Shown: positions 22,892 through 35,137 of the stretch, one piece after another | How positions within the stretch are numbered: position 1 is the first letter of the stretch | Layout: every line of letters starts with the position of its first letter | Assembly (NCBI GenBank): GCA_009103225.1 | Contig: RHPI01002402.1 | Coordinates: 114,064-178,063, forward strand | Direction: 5' to 3' | DNA from: Chlorokybus atmophyticus | Lineage: Eukaryota > Streptophyta > Chlorokybophyceae > Chlorokybales > Chlorokybaceae | Length of the DNA: 64,000 nucleotides | Notes under the pieces: generated by a model | The model's database searches: none | Told to the model about the DNA's origin: nothing | What the model saw: the letters and a program-made list of their open reading frames with translations, nothing else | Position numbers and translations under genes: made by a program

Positions 22892-25800
22892 ATGGCGGCG
22901 ACGGCGGGGCAAGCGATATACATCCCTGTGCAGGGGAGCGAGGAGGTGGTTGCCCTCCCCCTGGACGCCCTGCCCGAGAACATAGACGATGTCCTGGACA
23001 TCATGCGTGCGGAGCGGGCGCCCCTGGACCTTTGGATAGCTGTTGCGGTGCGTACAAACGCGTGCAGCATGCAATTGCTGTGTACTCAACCAAGTCACCA
23101 AGCTGTATGCACTGCATTATACTGATTGCCCTGAGAGGCAGATCTTGCAGCGTGTGCCAACAACAGTAGACGAGGGAATTAGTTTAATCATTTGGTTGTT
23201 CACATTGGTTGTTCACATTGGTGTTTGTCGAGCACAGTTCCTGCTGATTTGGTTTGAAAGGTCGTGGGGTGTTGTGAAGGCGTTCTTAATCATGGCTGCA
23301 GGGAACTGTAACTTGCTCAAGCTACCCAACGATGAGTATTGGCAAGACATGTGCTGCATTCTGACCTCTAGCCGATTCATCTTACAACACCACCAATGCA
23401 CATATAAGTGTCCCAGTTCGTTCGCATGCAGCCAACATGCAAAGCTGAGTTTGTAATCCCTATTTTAGTATCAGCATTGCAACGGGTGTACGCAGCAGTG
23501 CTGGTGCTGGTGGTTGTGTCCGTTGTTGTTCGGCGAGCACGGCTTGAGGGACACTGTGCATCACAAGCCGGATAGGATGATAGGGGTTGCATTGGTCATA
23601 AGCGTGAGCATCATTGCATCTCGTTTGTTCCTTGTTGTCATCACAACAGGTGTCCGTTGTCATGCAGCGAGAGTACTACCGACAAGGCAAAGTTGAGCAG
23701 TTTACACACATCCTCTATGAAGCTTCTTCTCCAGGTGCGTTTTAACAACTCCTACCGCTCCAGTATGCACGTCATTGCGCTGTGCTTGCTACTCATCACA
23801 GGTGTGCGTGTACAGCTATTGCGCACATCTGTTGGCACTGCATGTATTCATCACATCAACAAAATATTATGTGTCTGGCAGAGGCTGAGAAGCACTTTGG
23901 AGCCCTTGGGTTCCAAGCCGAGCGCGTGGCGATTCTGTTAGCGTTAGCGTCTCACCTGGTGGAGCTTCACAAAATTGTCCCCGCGCACAAGGACACGCTG
24001 AGCGAGTCACAAAGCTATGTCTTCAGAGCTGGACAAATCGATCATGACAGCTCAATGCTTTGCGTTGTACGAGGTTTGATCTTTGCTTACATCAGTGGCA
24101 TTCCTATCTTGCATGCTTCGTACTTCGTCACCTGTCAGCTACTGAGCATCGCATCCAGTTCTTGATACTACTATTCAATCAGTATCACACTGTGCGTTGA
24201 CAGTTTGTGCTGTTTGCAGCACAACAATGCCTGGTGAGGAATGATATCACTGGTGCCACCTCAGCCTACAACCTGGCTGTGACTGTGGACCCAAAGAATG
24301 CTGCGGCCATCATTGGTCAGGTATACACGTGTTGAAGTTTTCTGCCAGCAAGGGTCGTGGATGCTGCAACACAGTGACGCATGCGATTGCAAAAGCTGGG
24401 GTTTGTAGTGGTGCCTTGCTCAGCAAGCCACCTTGCCTGGCCTCCTAGCATACAGAATCCCACGTCTTCGTTCAATGGCGCATTGGTGACGTGCACTCTT
24501 TGAGCAGGCTGTGTTGGCGTTCAATCGTAAAGATTACACCAGAGCTGCGAATTTGTTCCAGGTGTCCCAAATCCTTCTGATTGTGATGATGCAGACGCCT
24601 GGAGCAGCACGCGTATGTGATGCACTTATGCTGCCCCCTTGCAGAATGCTTTGCGCTTCATGCCAACCTGCCCGCCAGCGTTGCGGTTGGGTTTTGCAAT
24701 GCTGTACTACAAGCGGGGCAACCTTGACAAGATGCGAGAAGCACTTGAACGAGTCCTCCAGGCAAGCCTCTTAAACTTGAGAGCTTTCTGAGATGGGGTT
24801 ATGACGGTATGCTGGTGCACCTGTGCAGCTGGACCCTGACTGCGTTGAAGCCTTGGCTGCCATGGCAATTCTCAGCATCAATGTTGGTTCAGGTATGCAC
24901 CTCAGCTGCATGAAGGCGTATAAACATGCATGCTAATACTTTGTTGGTTGCAGAGGAGGCTATCAGAATGGCTATGCAAATACTGGAGCATGCTTACAGT
25001 GTGGATCCTCGGAATAAGCAAGTGCTAAACCATTTGGCGCGGCACTATCTGTATCATAATCAATACGATCGCGCCCAAATGCTGGCACAGTTTGCAGTAT
25101 CATTACCGTCTGCAAACAGTCAGCTGCGAGCTGAGTCACACTACTACCATGCACAAGCCTGTCATGCCCAGGTGCATATGGCAGGGTCATATTGCCTCCA
25201 TAAGTGCGTCATGGGATGAGTATGAAGTGGTTGTCCTTGCGTCTACAGGGAGACTATGTAACAGCCTTGCAGCATTACAAGCAAGCCGCGGCGCTGCTGC
25301 AAGATAAAGAAGGCAACACTTTCTTGCTGCCGTTCTATGGTGGGTGATTATGTGTGGGACTCGACACTTGCAGAAGCTGCTGCCTGCCATTGACCGACTT
25401 GAGCAGGTTTGGCTCAGATGCATTACCAGAAAGGTGAGCTGAAGAGCGCCATCGCGTGCCTAACCCGGGTTGTAGAGCGTCACCCTGATAACTATGAGAC
25501 GTTGAAGGTAATTTTTGTAGCGCAGTTGACATCATCGAATGTTCAGTGTTTGACATTTCATAGCTTTGATCTCGTTTTCCTACTGATCAGGAAGCTAATG
25601 ATGCGCAGATGCTTGGAAGTCTCCACTTGCAGATGCAACATAGAGACCAGGCCCTCACGTACTTAAAGCGTGCGACTGCATTGGAGCCTGCAGATGTTGA
25701 CGTAAGGCTTCAGCCTGAGTTGATGGCTGAGGTTGTTGGCAACTTCTTTGCCCGTCATTTTCTAGCCCTGCGTCAGTTGTCAACATGACGCTCTGCAGGC

Positions 25801-28800
25801 ATGGATAGAGATTGCGAACTTACAGGAACAGATTGAGCCAGCTGAGGCTGTGGGTTCATATCAAAAGGTGCCTCACGTTGCTATCACCTTTGCAGAATGT
25901 TCTGTCCAAGTACAGCATGCCAGTGCTACAGTCCTATAGATGTGTCCCTGTAACCCACCAGTTGGTGTTCAGGCGCTGAAGCTGCTGAAAAGGCGGGGCG
26001 ACCCCTGGCCACCTGAGCTGCTGAACAACCTGGGAGCCTTGAAGCACGTAAGTGGCGACCTGAAGGTACTCAGCAGCATCAAGCGTTACGGACTGAGCTA
26101 GCATTGAGCTAGTTAACCATGCATGTCATTCCCCACTCGTAGCACTGCAGCATGCGACAGGAAGGTGGGTTGTGTGCTAATCTATGTCTTAGGGAGCGAT
26201 GGACACCTACCAGCAGGCTTTGGAAGCAGCCGGAGCTATGCCAGCTTCGAATGGAAACCACTCTTCTGCCAACGGCATCAATGGTAGGATTTCAGTCAAC
26301 ACTTCTGCTGTGCCCATGAGTATATGCGAGGCTGATGCTTGTACCATCCAGGCGAGGAGCATGCAGATCTAAGAACACCTGCAGCTGTAACAATCACTTT
26401 CAACATTGCACGTCTGCATGAGGAGCAACACGACGTTCAGAAGGCGGAGGCTCTGTACCGGCACATACTGTTGGAATACCCAGACTACACCGATTGTCAT
26501 CTGCGTCTGGCGACTCTTGCAAAGGAGCGCGGGGACTATAATGCTGCCATGCAGCAGCTGAAAACTGCGAGCGCTGGCAACACCAATGTTGATTTGCAGG
26601 TACTTCAGCAGCTTCTCTGTCGTCTCTGCCGAGAAAAGGTTATGTTCTCTGCTGACATGTTTTGCACTTGCACATAGGCGGCATTGGGCAATTTGTACAT
26701 GCTGCAAGGCGATTGGCATGCAGCACGCCAAGCTTTCAAGAGCGCTGTACAGTTCAAGGTTGACAAGGCTGACAGGGACAACAAGAGCGATGCACAGGCA
26801 GATAAGAAAATTGAGAAGCACTTCCTGGATGCTTACAGCATCCTGTCCATGGCCAACGTGGACTACTACAGTTCGGTTGAGACCAGCAACCCTGAGAAAA
26901 AGGAGAAACTGTTGGCCAACGCGTTGAGGATGTTCGAGGATGTATGTCATGTTGCCATGTTGAGACTGTATCCGCTAATGCTTGGTCAGTATTGAGTTAC
27001 AATGAAGGCTCTTGCAGGTGCTAGAGAGCAAACATAATAACATCTATGCTGCCAATGGCATTGGCATCATTCTTGCAGAAAGGGGGCGAATCGAAGCTGC
27101 TAAAGAGGTGTTCACCCTGGTGAGTGACATTCACAACCACCAGGCTGAAGCAAACACCAGCGCGTGACATTACATTTTTGTCCTCATGTAGGTGCAAGAG
27201 GCTGCAGCATCTGAGTTGACTGGCGGGATGGCGCACGCGTACGAGAACTTGGGGCACATATTCTTGGCTCAAGGACACTACGTCAACGCCATCAAGATGT
27301 ACGAGAATGCGCTGAAGAAGTCCGACAGTCGAGATGTATCCGTGTTGCTGTACCTGGCGCGCGCACTGTACGACTCGGATATGCTAATGGAGTGCAAGCG
27401 CATACTACTGAAAGCGCTGCACGTGTCACCAGATGACCAGGTCAAGCTGAAGCGCATGCAGTTGATCACGTTTGTGGTCCACGCTGCGTCTGATACAACA
27501 GCGTTTGCTCATTTGATACAATGTACTGTTTGCTCACTGGGTGTTCCTGTGTGAGCAGATGGTGCGCTTTGACTTGGCTGTGGTTATGCAAGAGCATGCC
27601 GTACGCACCTTGCGGAAGGACAAACACACTCTCGCGGGCATGCAGCAGGCCATTGCTGAACTGGAAGGCTGTCTGCTGATCTTCCAGCAGCTCGAAAAGC
27701 TGGGAGACATGCCCGAGTATGGATTGAGTCTCAAACGAACAAAGCAGCACCTCGTGTTTGCGCAGCAGACTCTGCAAAGGGCACACATACACGAAGAGCA
27801 GGTAAAATTCTCGACTTCATACGTGCATGCCTGTTGCAGATTGACCTGTATTAGCACGTATTGTGCAGTTTTGAGCTCAAATGGCAACATATTGCTTCAC
27901 AACAGGCCCGGAGAGAGGAGCAATTGCAAGAGCTTCGCAAGGAGGAGATGCGTGCGCGACAACAGTCTGTTGTGGAGAGAAAGAAAGCCGAGGAAGAGCG
28001 CAAGCAGCGAGAAGAACGCGCCAAGAAGGAACACGAACAGCTCCTCATACAGCAGTACGAGGAGAAGATGCGGAACCTCCGCGATCAGTGGAGGAAAGAG
28101 CATGAGTATAAAGAGAAAGAAGAGGGCGCAGAATCGAAGAAAAAGGGCAAGAAACGCAAAGACAAGGACAGGTAACACTCCGCAGTTAGGTCGCAAGTCG
28201 TGCTTGATACTGCACATAGCATGTCCGGTAGCTAGTTTGCAGATGTTTGTTGCAAGCTAAGTCTTACACATTCGCTGGTCTTGTGTACAGGGGAGACAGT
28301 GAGCCAGAGGAAGAGCCATCCGATGATGAAGCAGCAAAGGCCGCGACAGGTCTATTTGGGAGCGACGAGGAGTCTGAACAAGCCACTCCACGTGGTTCTG
28401 GTGACGAGAGGAGTGACGCGGAGAATGCGGGCAAGCGCAAAGGCAAGGACAAGGACAAGAAGAAGCACCGGCTCAAGAAGGACAAAAAGGACAAGGATAA
28501 GGACACGGACAGGGACAAGGAAGGCAAGCCATCCAGGCGAGTCAAAAAGATCAAACTCAAGTCAGACCGAGGCAAGCCAGTCGAGGACGTGGGCCTGCTG
28601 GCTGCTTTGGCAGACAGCGAGTCTGATCATGGTAAGTGTTTAAATGCTTGTAAGCATGCGTTGCCCTGCTTTGCTCGCTTAGCTCTTAGCTTAATCCTTG
28701 CTGTTGTCTGCAGATGTTGGCACCTACCGCATGGATGGAGTGTCTCCGCAAGAGGTATGCCTCGCTTCAGTCGTTCATTGTTGGTCGCAGTACGATAGCG

Positions 28801-29081
28801 CACTGTAGAGATCTAGATAACAGTGTCTAATCCAACATTACCTTCATATTGATTAGTTGACCTGTGTGCAGGTTACCCCAGCTGGCCGGAAGCGAGCGCG
28901 TGCTTTCATTGACGACGATGAGGATGAGGATGATGCTGCGGGCAATGCAAGCAAGGCACCCAAAGACAGCAGTACAGGACCCTCCCCGTCGCAGCCGAGT
29001 CCGACTCGAGAGCGCAGCACGAGTCCGGCTCCGGCTGCCACCAAGGCTAGTGTGGGGTTGTACAGTAGCGACAGCGAATAG
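22892..29081 (+). CDS. CTR9: RNA polymerase II-associated Paf1 complex subunit CTR9
   Basis: Twenty-three exons, all in phase, give 1156 residues, close to human CTR9 (1173). Exons: 22892-23047, 23668-23734, 23882-24073, 24220-24320, 24508-24561, 24645-24761, 24829-24892, 24954-25171, 25249-25339, 25407-25507, 25591-25701, 25799-25867, 25973-26047, 26193-26283, 26352-26599, 26678-26941, 27018-27119, 27192-27440, 27559-27801, 27906-28171, 28291-28631, 28714-28754 and 28872-29081. The N-terminus AIYIPVQGSEEVV and the TPR repeats (for example DPRNKQVLNHLARHYLYHN, NIYAANGIGIILAERG, VLLYLARALYDSDMLMECK) are typical. Residues after about 872 form a charged coiled coil (ARRE...KKEHEQ) and a Lys/Asp/Ser-rich tail. 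CTR9 is the scaffold of the nuclear Paf1 elongation complex, which supports histone H2B ubiquitination and H3K4/K36 methylation. Intron 6 has a GC donor (CAG/GCAAGC); no GT lies before the next stop. Confidence 0.95.
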
Positions 29082-29585
29082 TCCCAACCCGTGCTGGGTG
29101 TAGCTTTCATTGTTGGTACATTATGCAATGCTTGACACTCTGCCACCACAAGCAGATTGTGACATCACAGCAGCAGACTTGCGTGCGTTGCACAGACACA
29201 TCTGTTCCAAAGAGCATAGCAATGGCTATGATGTTGCATGTTCATCAACCACACGAAAACCAATGTCAAACCTTGACTAGCGAGCTAGTTTACAGTCTCA
29301 ACTTTGTGCCTATTGAGACAATTACTCTACAGCAATAGCTACTTGACAGCGCCAATGTGTTGCTGCCTAATCACCTCTGTGCTTGCGCAATGTGCGCACA
29401 GAAGCCAAACTTCAATATGGCTGCCCTTATTGTAAGGGCCAGCAAAGAATGGAGCTGGGCAATGTGCCCAGCAACAATAGTGTACTTAGCAACAGCTTCA
29501 ACTGATCAATTGATCAGTCGGCTAACTCCTGCGCGCGCGCGTGTGTACAAGCAAAGGATGAAGTCTTCATCCCACCCCAACCTTT

Positions 29586-32500
29586 TTATGCGAGGCTCAG
29601 TTGGCGGATGCGGTTGTTGACGGTGTCCACCACATAGAACAGCTTGCCATCGCTTGCCATTGCCAAGTCGGTGGGGCTGTTGAACTTGGCTGTAGCCAAC
29701 GTCCCATCGGAGTAACCCGCCACACCACCACTGACTACTGACACAGCACCTGCAGGAAGCAAAGACAAGTCAGACAAATGTGTGTGTCTGTGTGCGTGCA
29801 TTTGAACCAACTTGTCTACTATGTGTACCTGTGGTGAGGTCAAGATACTTGATGCTGTTGTACGCGAGTCCCGAGTAGAACAGACCCGTGCCATCGAGTG
29901 AGAGCGCCATGCCCGATGGCTTGGTGTAACCCAACACCTTCTTCACAGACACCATCCCCGTGGCCATGTGGATCACCTTGATAACCTGGTTGTTGAGATC
30001 AGCGACATACACCACATCCACGCCGGAGGCGTCCTTCCCAACAGCGAGTCCTTGCGGCGTGTTGAACCTTGCATTGGGTCCACGCACGGAAGGGGAAGAC
30101 TCGGTAGCTGGCACGGCACCCGAAGCACCGTTACCCGCCACGGTTGTGACCGCACCGTTGCTACGCTTAACGAGGCTCACGCCGTGGCGGTGAGTAACAT
30201 ACACACCCAACCCGTCACCCGAGAGTGCGATCCCTGAGGGTGAGTTGAATCTAGCATATGAAGAGTTGCCGCCCCGGAAAAGAGCCGTGTTCCATCCTGC
30301 CAATGTTGTGACAGCTCCCGACGAAGTGTCCACGCTACGCACGCGGTTGTTGCCAGCATCGGCGACGTACACAACCTTCCCGTCGCGCGAGACCGTCACG
30401 CCCGCAGGTGCGTTGAACTTGGACAAGGACCCAACATTGGTGTTGGCGAAGCCGGCTGTAGAGGACCCGGCGAGGGTGGATAGTTGGCCTGTGGCGATGT
30501 TCATCACGCGAAGAGCGTGCGAGTCTACCACGTAGAGGACAGAGGAGGTGGGGGACAACGCGCAAGCAAGAGGACGAGCCAACGAAGATGAACCGCGAGG
30601 ACCGTTGGCAACAGCCATCGTACCGTTACCAGCCCATGTTGCCACCTACATCAACGCATTTGATTCAGTATACACACACCCACACACACCCACGCACATC
30701 CCAACATGTTGTGCTTCTTACTCGGCCAGTGAAGGCAGTGGTGGTTGCTTCTGTTGGTGGTGGGCTGGATGTGGGTGGTGGTGGTGAGGGTGAGCGTGGT
30801 GGAGGTGGTGAGGGTGAGCGAGGTGGAGGAGAGGGAGAGGGAGAGGGAGGTGGTGGAGAAGGTGAGGGTGGTGGAGATGATGTCTGTGAGGGGTTGAGCT
30901 TTGAGGCATACGGGGCCACGGCGGCAGCGAACGCTGTGCCAGAAGGCTTCTGGTTCCAGGAATCAACCCAGAACTGACGAGCCTTGCTGTCGTTCATCCA
31001 CCAACCGCCACCGCTCGCAGCCTGTGTGAGTGTACACGTTGGCGTGTGCGCATGCTACAAGAGTTGTTGTGTTGTGTTGTGTCGGTGTGGTTGGCTTACC
31101 AGCAGTCCGTAGTGAGCCTCGCCAGTACCGTACTGCCCCTTCCACACCTCGTCCGTCATCTCAAACACAACCGAACCCAAGAAACGTGGGAACGCAGGGT
31201 CCGTCGCCATAGACATCATCGTCTACAAGAATAAGAAATCAGTCACTCTCCTTTCAACCCAAAACCCAACATACATGTATCGTTAATATCACTCACCGTC
31301 AGTGCTTGTTTGACTGCGTCCGCCTGTGTCCCCTTGCTCGCATCCATCGTGTCGTAAGCTCCGAACTCCGTGACGGCCATCGGGACGTTCTGCAACACGG
31401 CGTCGTTGAACCAGCCGGTGATGACGTTGCGGAAGATCGCGGCGTAGATGGAAGTGGACTCGGAGAAGTACATGTTGACGCCGGCGACGTAGCGGGACTC
31501 GTAGAGGGAACCCAAACCAGCGTTGTAGAGGGCAGTCTGAGAAATAGGGACAAGAAATTGGGTCAAGTTGGGATGTGGAGTTGTGTGTCACGCACACAAT
31601 GTGTGTCATGTTGGGCGAAACCCACCCACGCACACGCAAACTTACACACGCTGATTTAACCCCCACCCACAACCACACCACACACCCACATGTACTCACC
31701 CTATACACTTTCTGCGCGTTGAACCCGGCATCGAATATCGAGATCGCCATGATGGGTCTGTTACTCGGATCCTCCTCCGCCACGATCTTCACCGCATTGG
31801 TGAAGGCCGGCATGCACGCGTTGAGGTCCGGCTGGCACTTCCCGTCGTTGGACAGCTCGTTGGTGACGCCCCATGCGACGATGGCGGGGTGGGCGGCGTG
31901 GTTGCGGACGATGGTGGCCACGTCGGAGGAAGGGGAGGGGGAGTAGAGGACGTGGTAGTTGGAGATGGGGGCGATGACCTGCGGGAGGGGGGGAGGGTGA
32001 GTGTGGGCAGCTGTGTTGTGCATAATTATACTAGCACACGGACGAGTGTGGGCAACCGTGGGTGTGGGTGCGCATGTGTGCGTGCGCACATGTGTGTACG
32101 CATGCGCACACCCACACCCCACCCACCCCCACCCAACCCACCCACCCACTGTAACACATCCCCCACCCACCTGGATCCCCATCTCCAGGCAGCGGTCCAG
32201 GAACCTGGTGTGGTCCACGTCGGGTCTCCACAGGTACATCCGCATGGCGTTTCCCCCGAGCTTTGTTGCCAGTGTGCCCACATCATCACGGCCACCGGCA
32301 CCGTTGTCCCAGAAAGGCCAGAAATCGGGGTGGGCGAGATCTGGGAACAGGAGGAAAGGGATGAGAATGGGACCAGGACACAACAACAGTATCGATGTTT
32401 AATTATCACACACACCTCCGTGCCAGAATATTGGGGATGCTGGTGGGTTTGGTATGTTGGATGGCATGGGTGAGTAGTTGACGCCGGCGAGGGGGCGGAG

Positions 32501-32708
32501 GGAGGCGCCGGGGAACGCGCGGGCGAAGCCGGACAGGAGGAGGACTGAGAGAAGAAGGCACACGCAGGCCAATATGGTGAGACCCTTTGCATTGTGTGTT
32601 GTTGTATGGAGTGCAGTAAACACACATGCGAAGGGGCGTACCGAGCACGGTGACGAGAGCGGTGGCGGCCATTGTGGCAGTTGCGGCTGTGTTTGCTGAA
32701 GGAGCCAT
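29586..32708 (-). CDS. Secreted glycosidase-like protein with Pro-rich linker and NHL-type repeats
   Basis: Nine phase-consistent exons (32708-32642, 32544-32416, 32340-32171, 31978-31700, 31536-31297, 31222-31100, 31021-30722, 30645-29829, 29749-29586) give 762 residues. A signal peptide (MAATALVTVLVLLLSGFARA) is created across the first intron. Residues of about 30-335 resemble a clan GH-A TIM-barrel glycosidase: the acid/base Glu163 in WGVTNEL and the nucleophile Glu272 in AVTEFG. Residues of about 384-425 are SPPPPSPSP-type, like hydroxyproline-rich wall proteins of volvocine algae. Residues of about 437-762 hold five or six blades of the form FN.P.G.....G..VYVAD..N..., as in NHL/SMP-30 propellers. 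It is probably an extracellular matrix enzyme or binding protein; substrate unknown. Convergent with CTR9. Confidence 0.8.
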
Positions 32709-32730
32709 GATGCTGAGTGTAGGTGTCACC

Positions 32731-32733
<3 letters not shown>

Positions 32734-32769
<36 letters not shown>
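32734..32769 (+). repeat. (TG)n microsatellite
   Basis: About eighteen TG units lie directly upstream of the start codon of the minus-strand glycosidase-NHL gene, where a promoter or 5' leader would be. Confidence 0.9.
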
Positions 32770-32770
<1 letters not shown>

Positions 32771-35137
32771 ATACGAGCATGTCCACTCGCCACAATGCAG
32801 CCACTCACCTAAGCAGCTGGGTCAAGTTGACACAACTCTGCTAGGTGACGCCTCTCCTCTTCCGTCCTCCCCACAAGCCGACTACACACTGCACAACACT
32901 ATCACTTTGCCGCGTAGGCTGCAATATCCCTTACACCCCACCACCCTAGTATATATACTCCCACTCGCCTCCTCTCTTAGCGGCTGCTGGCCATAACGCA
33001 GAGGCTATAAGCGGCGGTTTGACTCCTTCAATTCTAGGCTCCGTCACCATTGTGAACATTCACTCCTAGTCTTAGCTTTATTCTTAGGCCTGGCCCGGGC
33101 CCCGGCCTGACTTAGTGTGGCCCGGCCTGGTCTGGCCTGGACTTAGGCCTGGACTTAGGCCTGGTCTTCTTAGCCTGTGCACTCGTCTCTGCTCGTCCCT
33201 TGTCCCGGTCAAGGGCAAGGAAGCGGGCGCGTAACTGAAGTACGCTCGAGGATGAGATTCTGCCCCGGTAGGGGTGGGTTACGGTGGTGTATCCGCGGCG
33301 CGAAGAAGATTCCTGGGCGTAATCGGTGGAGTCTAAAGCTCCGCGTTACGATCACGTGACTGGGAAGAGAGAATACGAGACGCACAACAGTAACGAAATG
33401 ATGCGTCTGTAAAAAAGGAGGCATGTCAACGGCGACTTGACGACATGATGACCATGTTGACCATAGGTAAAAACGCAAAGGTCCTGTCTTGGTGATGCAT
33501 TGGTGCTATTCCTGCTAGTGCAAGATTTGCTGTACAGATGACATGCCAGTATGGTAATTGTTTGCTTTCAACCGGAAAGTTGAACAGATACACAATCCAA
33601 CTTGTTAACTTGTCCGTCCGTCTTGCCGCGAGACGCAAGCGTAACTTGAATCTTTGTTTGCATAATAACTCGCTGGGCTACACGGCCTGGTCCTGGTGTA
33701 GAGTAGGCTACACTACACTGTACCTCAAATATGCTGTGCTTGGGGGCTAGACGGTCTAGCCTAGACCCCTTGAGATGATGATTGGCAGACATAGACATCA
33801 AGTTGGTGTTTGAAGCGGGCGCAAAAGTAGTGGCTGCGGCCTGCCAGGCCGGAGCACGCCGGCCAAAATGCCACCGATTTGTGGATTGTTCAGCTGCTCA
33901 GTGACGACAAGCCACAAAGCAAAGTGTTTAGGTGTGTTAATCTTTCAACCTGTTTATCTTGTTTATCTTGTTTTGTCCTTGCGCAAGTTGTGCACACACA
34001 AGTCCCCCGCAGCCCCCCAATCACAGGCCAGTAATAGATCGCTTCACTGCGGGGNNNNNNNNNNNNNNNNNNNNNNNNNNNNNNNNNNNNNNNNNNNNNN
34101 NNNNNNNNNNNNNNNNNNNNNNNNNNNNNNNNNNNNNNNNNNNNNNNNNNNNNNNNNNNNNNNNNNNNNNNNNNNNNNNNNNNNNNNNNNNNNNNNNNNN
34201 NNNNNNNNNNNNNNNNNNNNNNNNNNNNNNNNNNNNNNNNNNNNNNNNNNNNNNNNNNNNNNNNNNNNNNNNNNNNNNNNNNNNNNNNNNNNNNNNNNNN
34301 NNNNNNNNNNNNNNNNNNNNNNNNNNNNNNNNNNNNNNNNNNNNNNNNNNNNNNNNNNNNNNNNNNNNNNNNNNNNNNNNNNNNNNNNCCCCCCCCCCCC
34401 CCCCCCCCCTCTCCCCCTTTTCTGTCTGCCCCTGATGACCAGTGTATCAATCACAATAAAAGGCCAGTTGCTAAGCTTCAGGATGGGATCTGTGGAATCA
34501 GAGTGGTACCTTGTGACTTGACATGACAGTACTGCACAGTTGTATAGATACGGTTGGACTGCTGTAGTGTACATAGGCGTTGGTTGGATGGCATTATTTG
34601 CTACGCTAGTGCACGTCTCATCTCTCCCGCCTGCCCTCTGTGTTAAGTTGTGTTAAGTTGAGAAGAGTGCAATGAGTGAACTCCCAGTATAGTACAGGTA
34701 GGTTGAGACACAAGGCAGTCCCTATATTTTCCGCATGGGTATGTGGGAACAATGCGCACGCAAGTGCAGAACTGCAGACCTGTTGCATGCTGCTTCTATT
34801 ATTAATGACTGCGTGCAAGTTAGCTACGTACTGTTGTCACAGTATTTGACGGTTTCCGTTTTATGGGGGGGCGCCAAACACGTAGCTGTTGGTGTGACCA
34901 AGTACTACTAGCTATCACCAGTATAAGTCACATCAGGCCATGAGTGACGATGCCGGTCGGTTGATTTCACATCCAGACTGCCCCCAACATAGACTCACGC
35001 AAGGATGCACATGCACAAACCTATACACAACCTGCTGTCACTCATCACCAAAGTGTCCCCGACTCCTTACAGGTCGCCTGAAGAACTGCCTGACACACAG
35101 TACACGCACGCACGCACGCGCGTGAGCAGCCATCGTG
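32770..35137. other. Intergenic with low-complexity sequence and gap
   Basis: The segment 33085-33170 repeats CCTGG and TTAGGCCTGG phrases. The rest shows no supported exon. The open frames that span the gap are artefacts of the N run. Confidence 0.5.
34055..34388. other. Assembly gap of 334 N followed by poly-C
   Basis: The gap is preceded by GGGG and followed by 21 C (34389-34409), so sequencing probably failed at a homopolymer. The true length is unknown. Confidence 0.95.

Noticed and set aside
31289-32386. 365-codon minus-strand open frame
   Set aside because: It reads through three introns of the glycosidase-NHL gene and ends in a wrong frame; the spliced model is far better.
33868-34574. 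Open frames of 158-217 codons
   Set aside because: They consist mostly of the N gap and the flanking poly-C.
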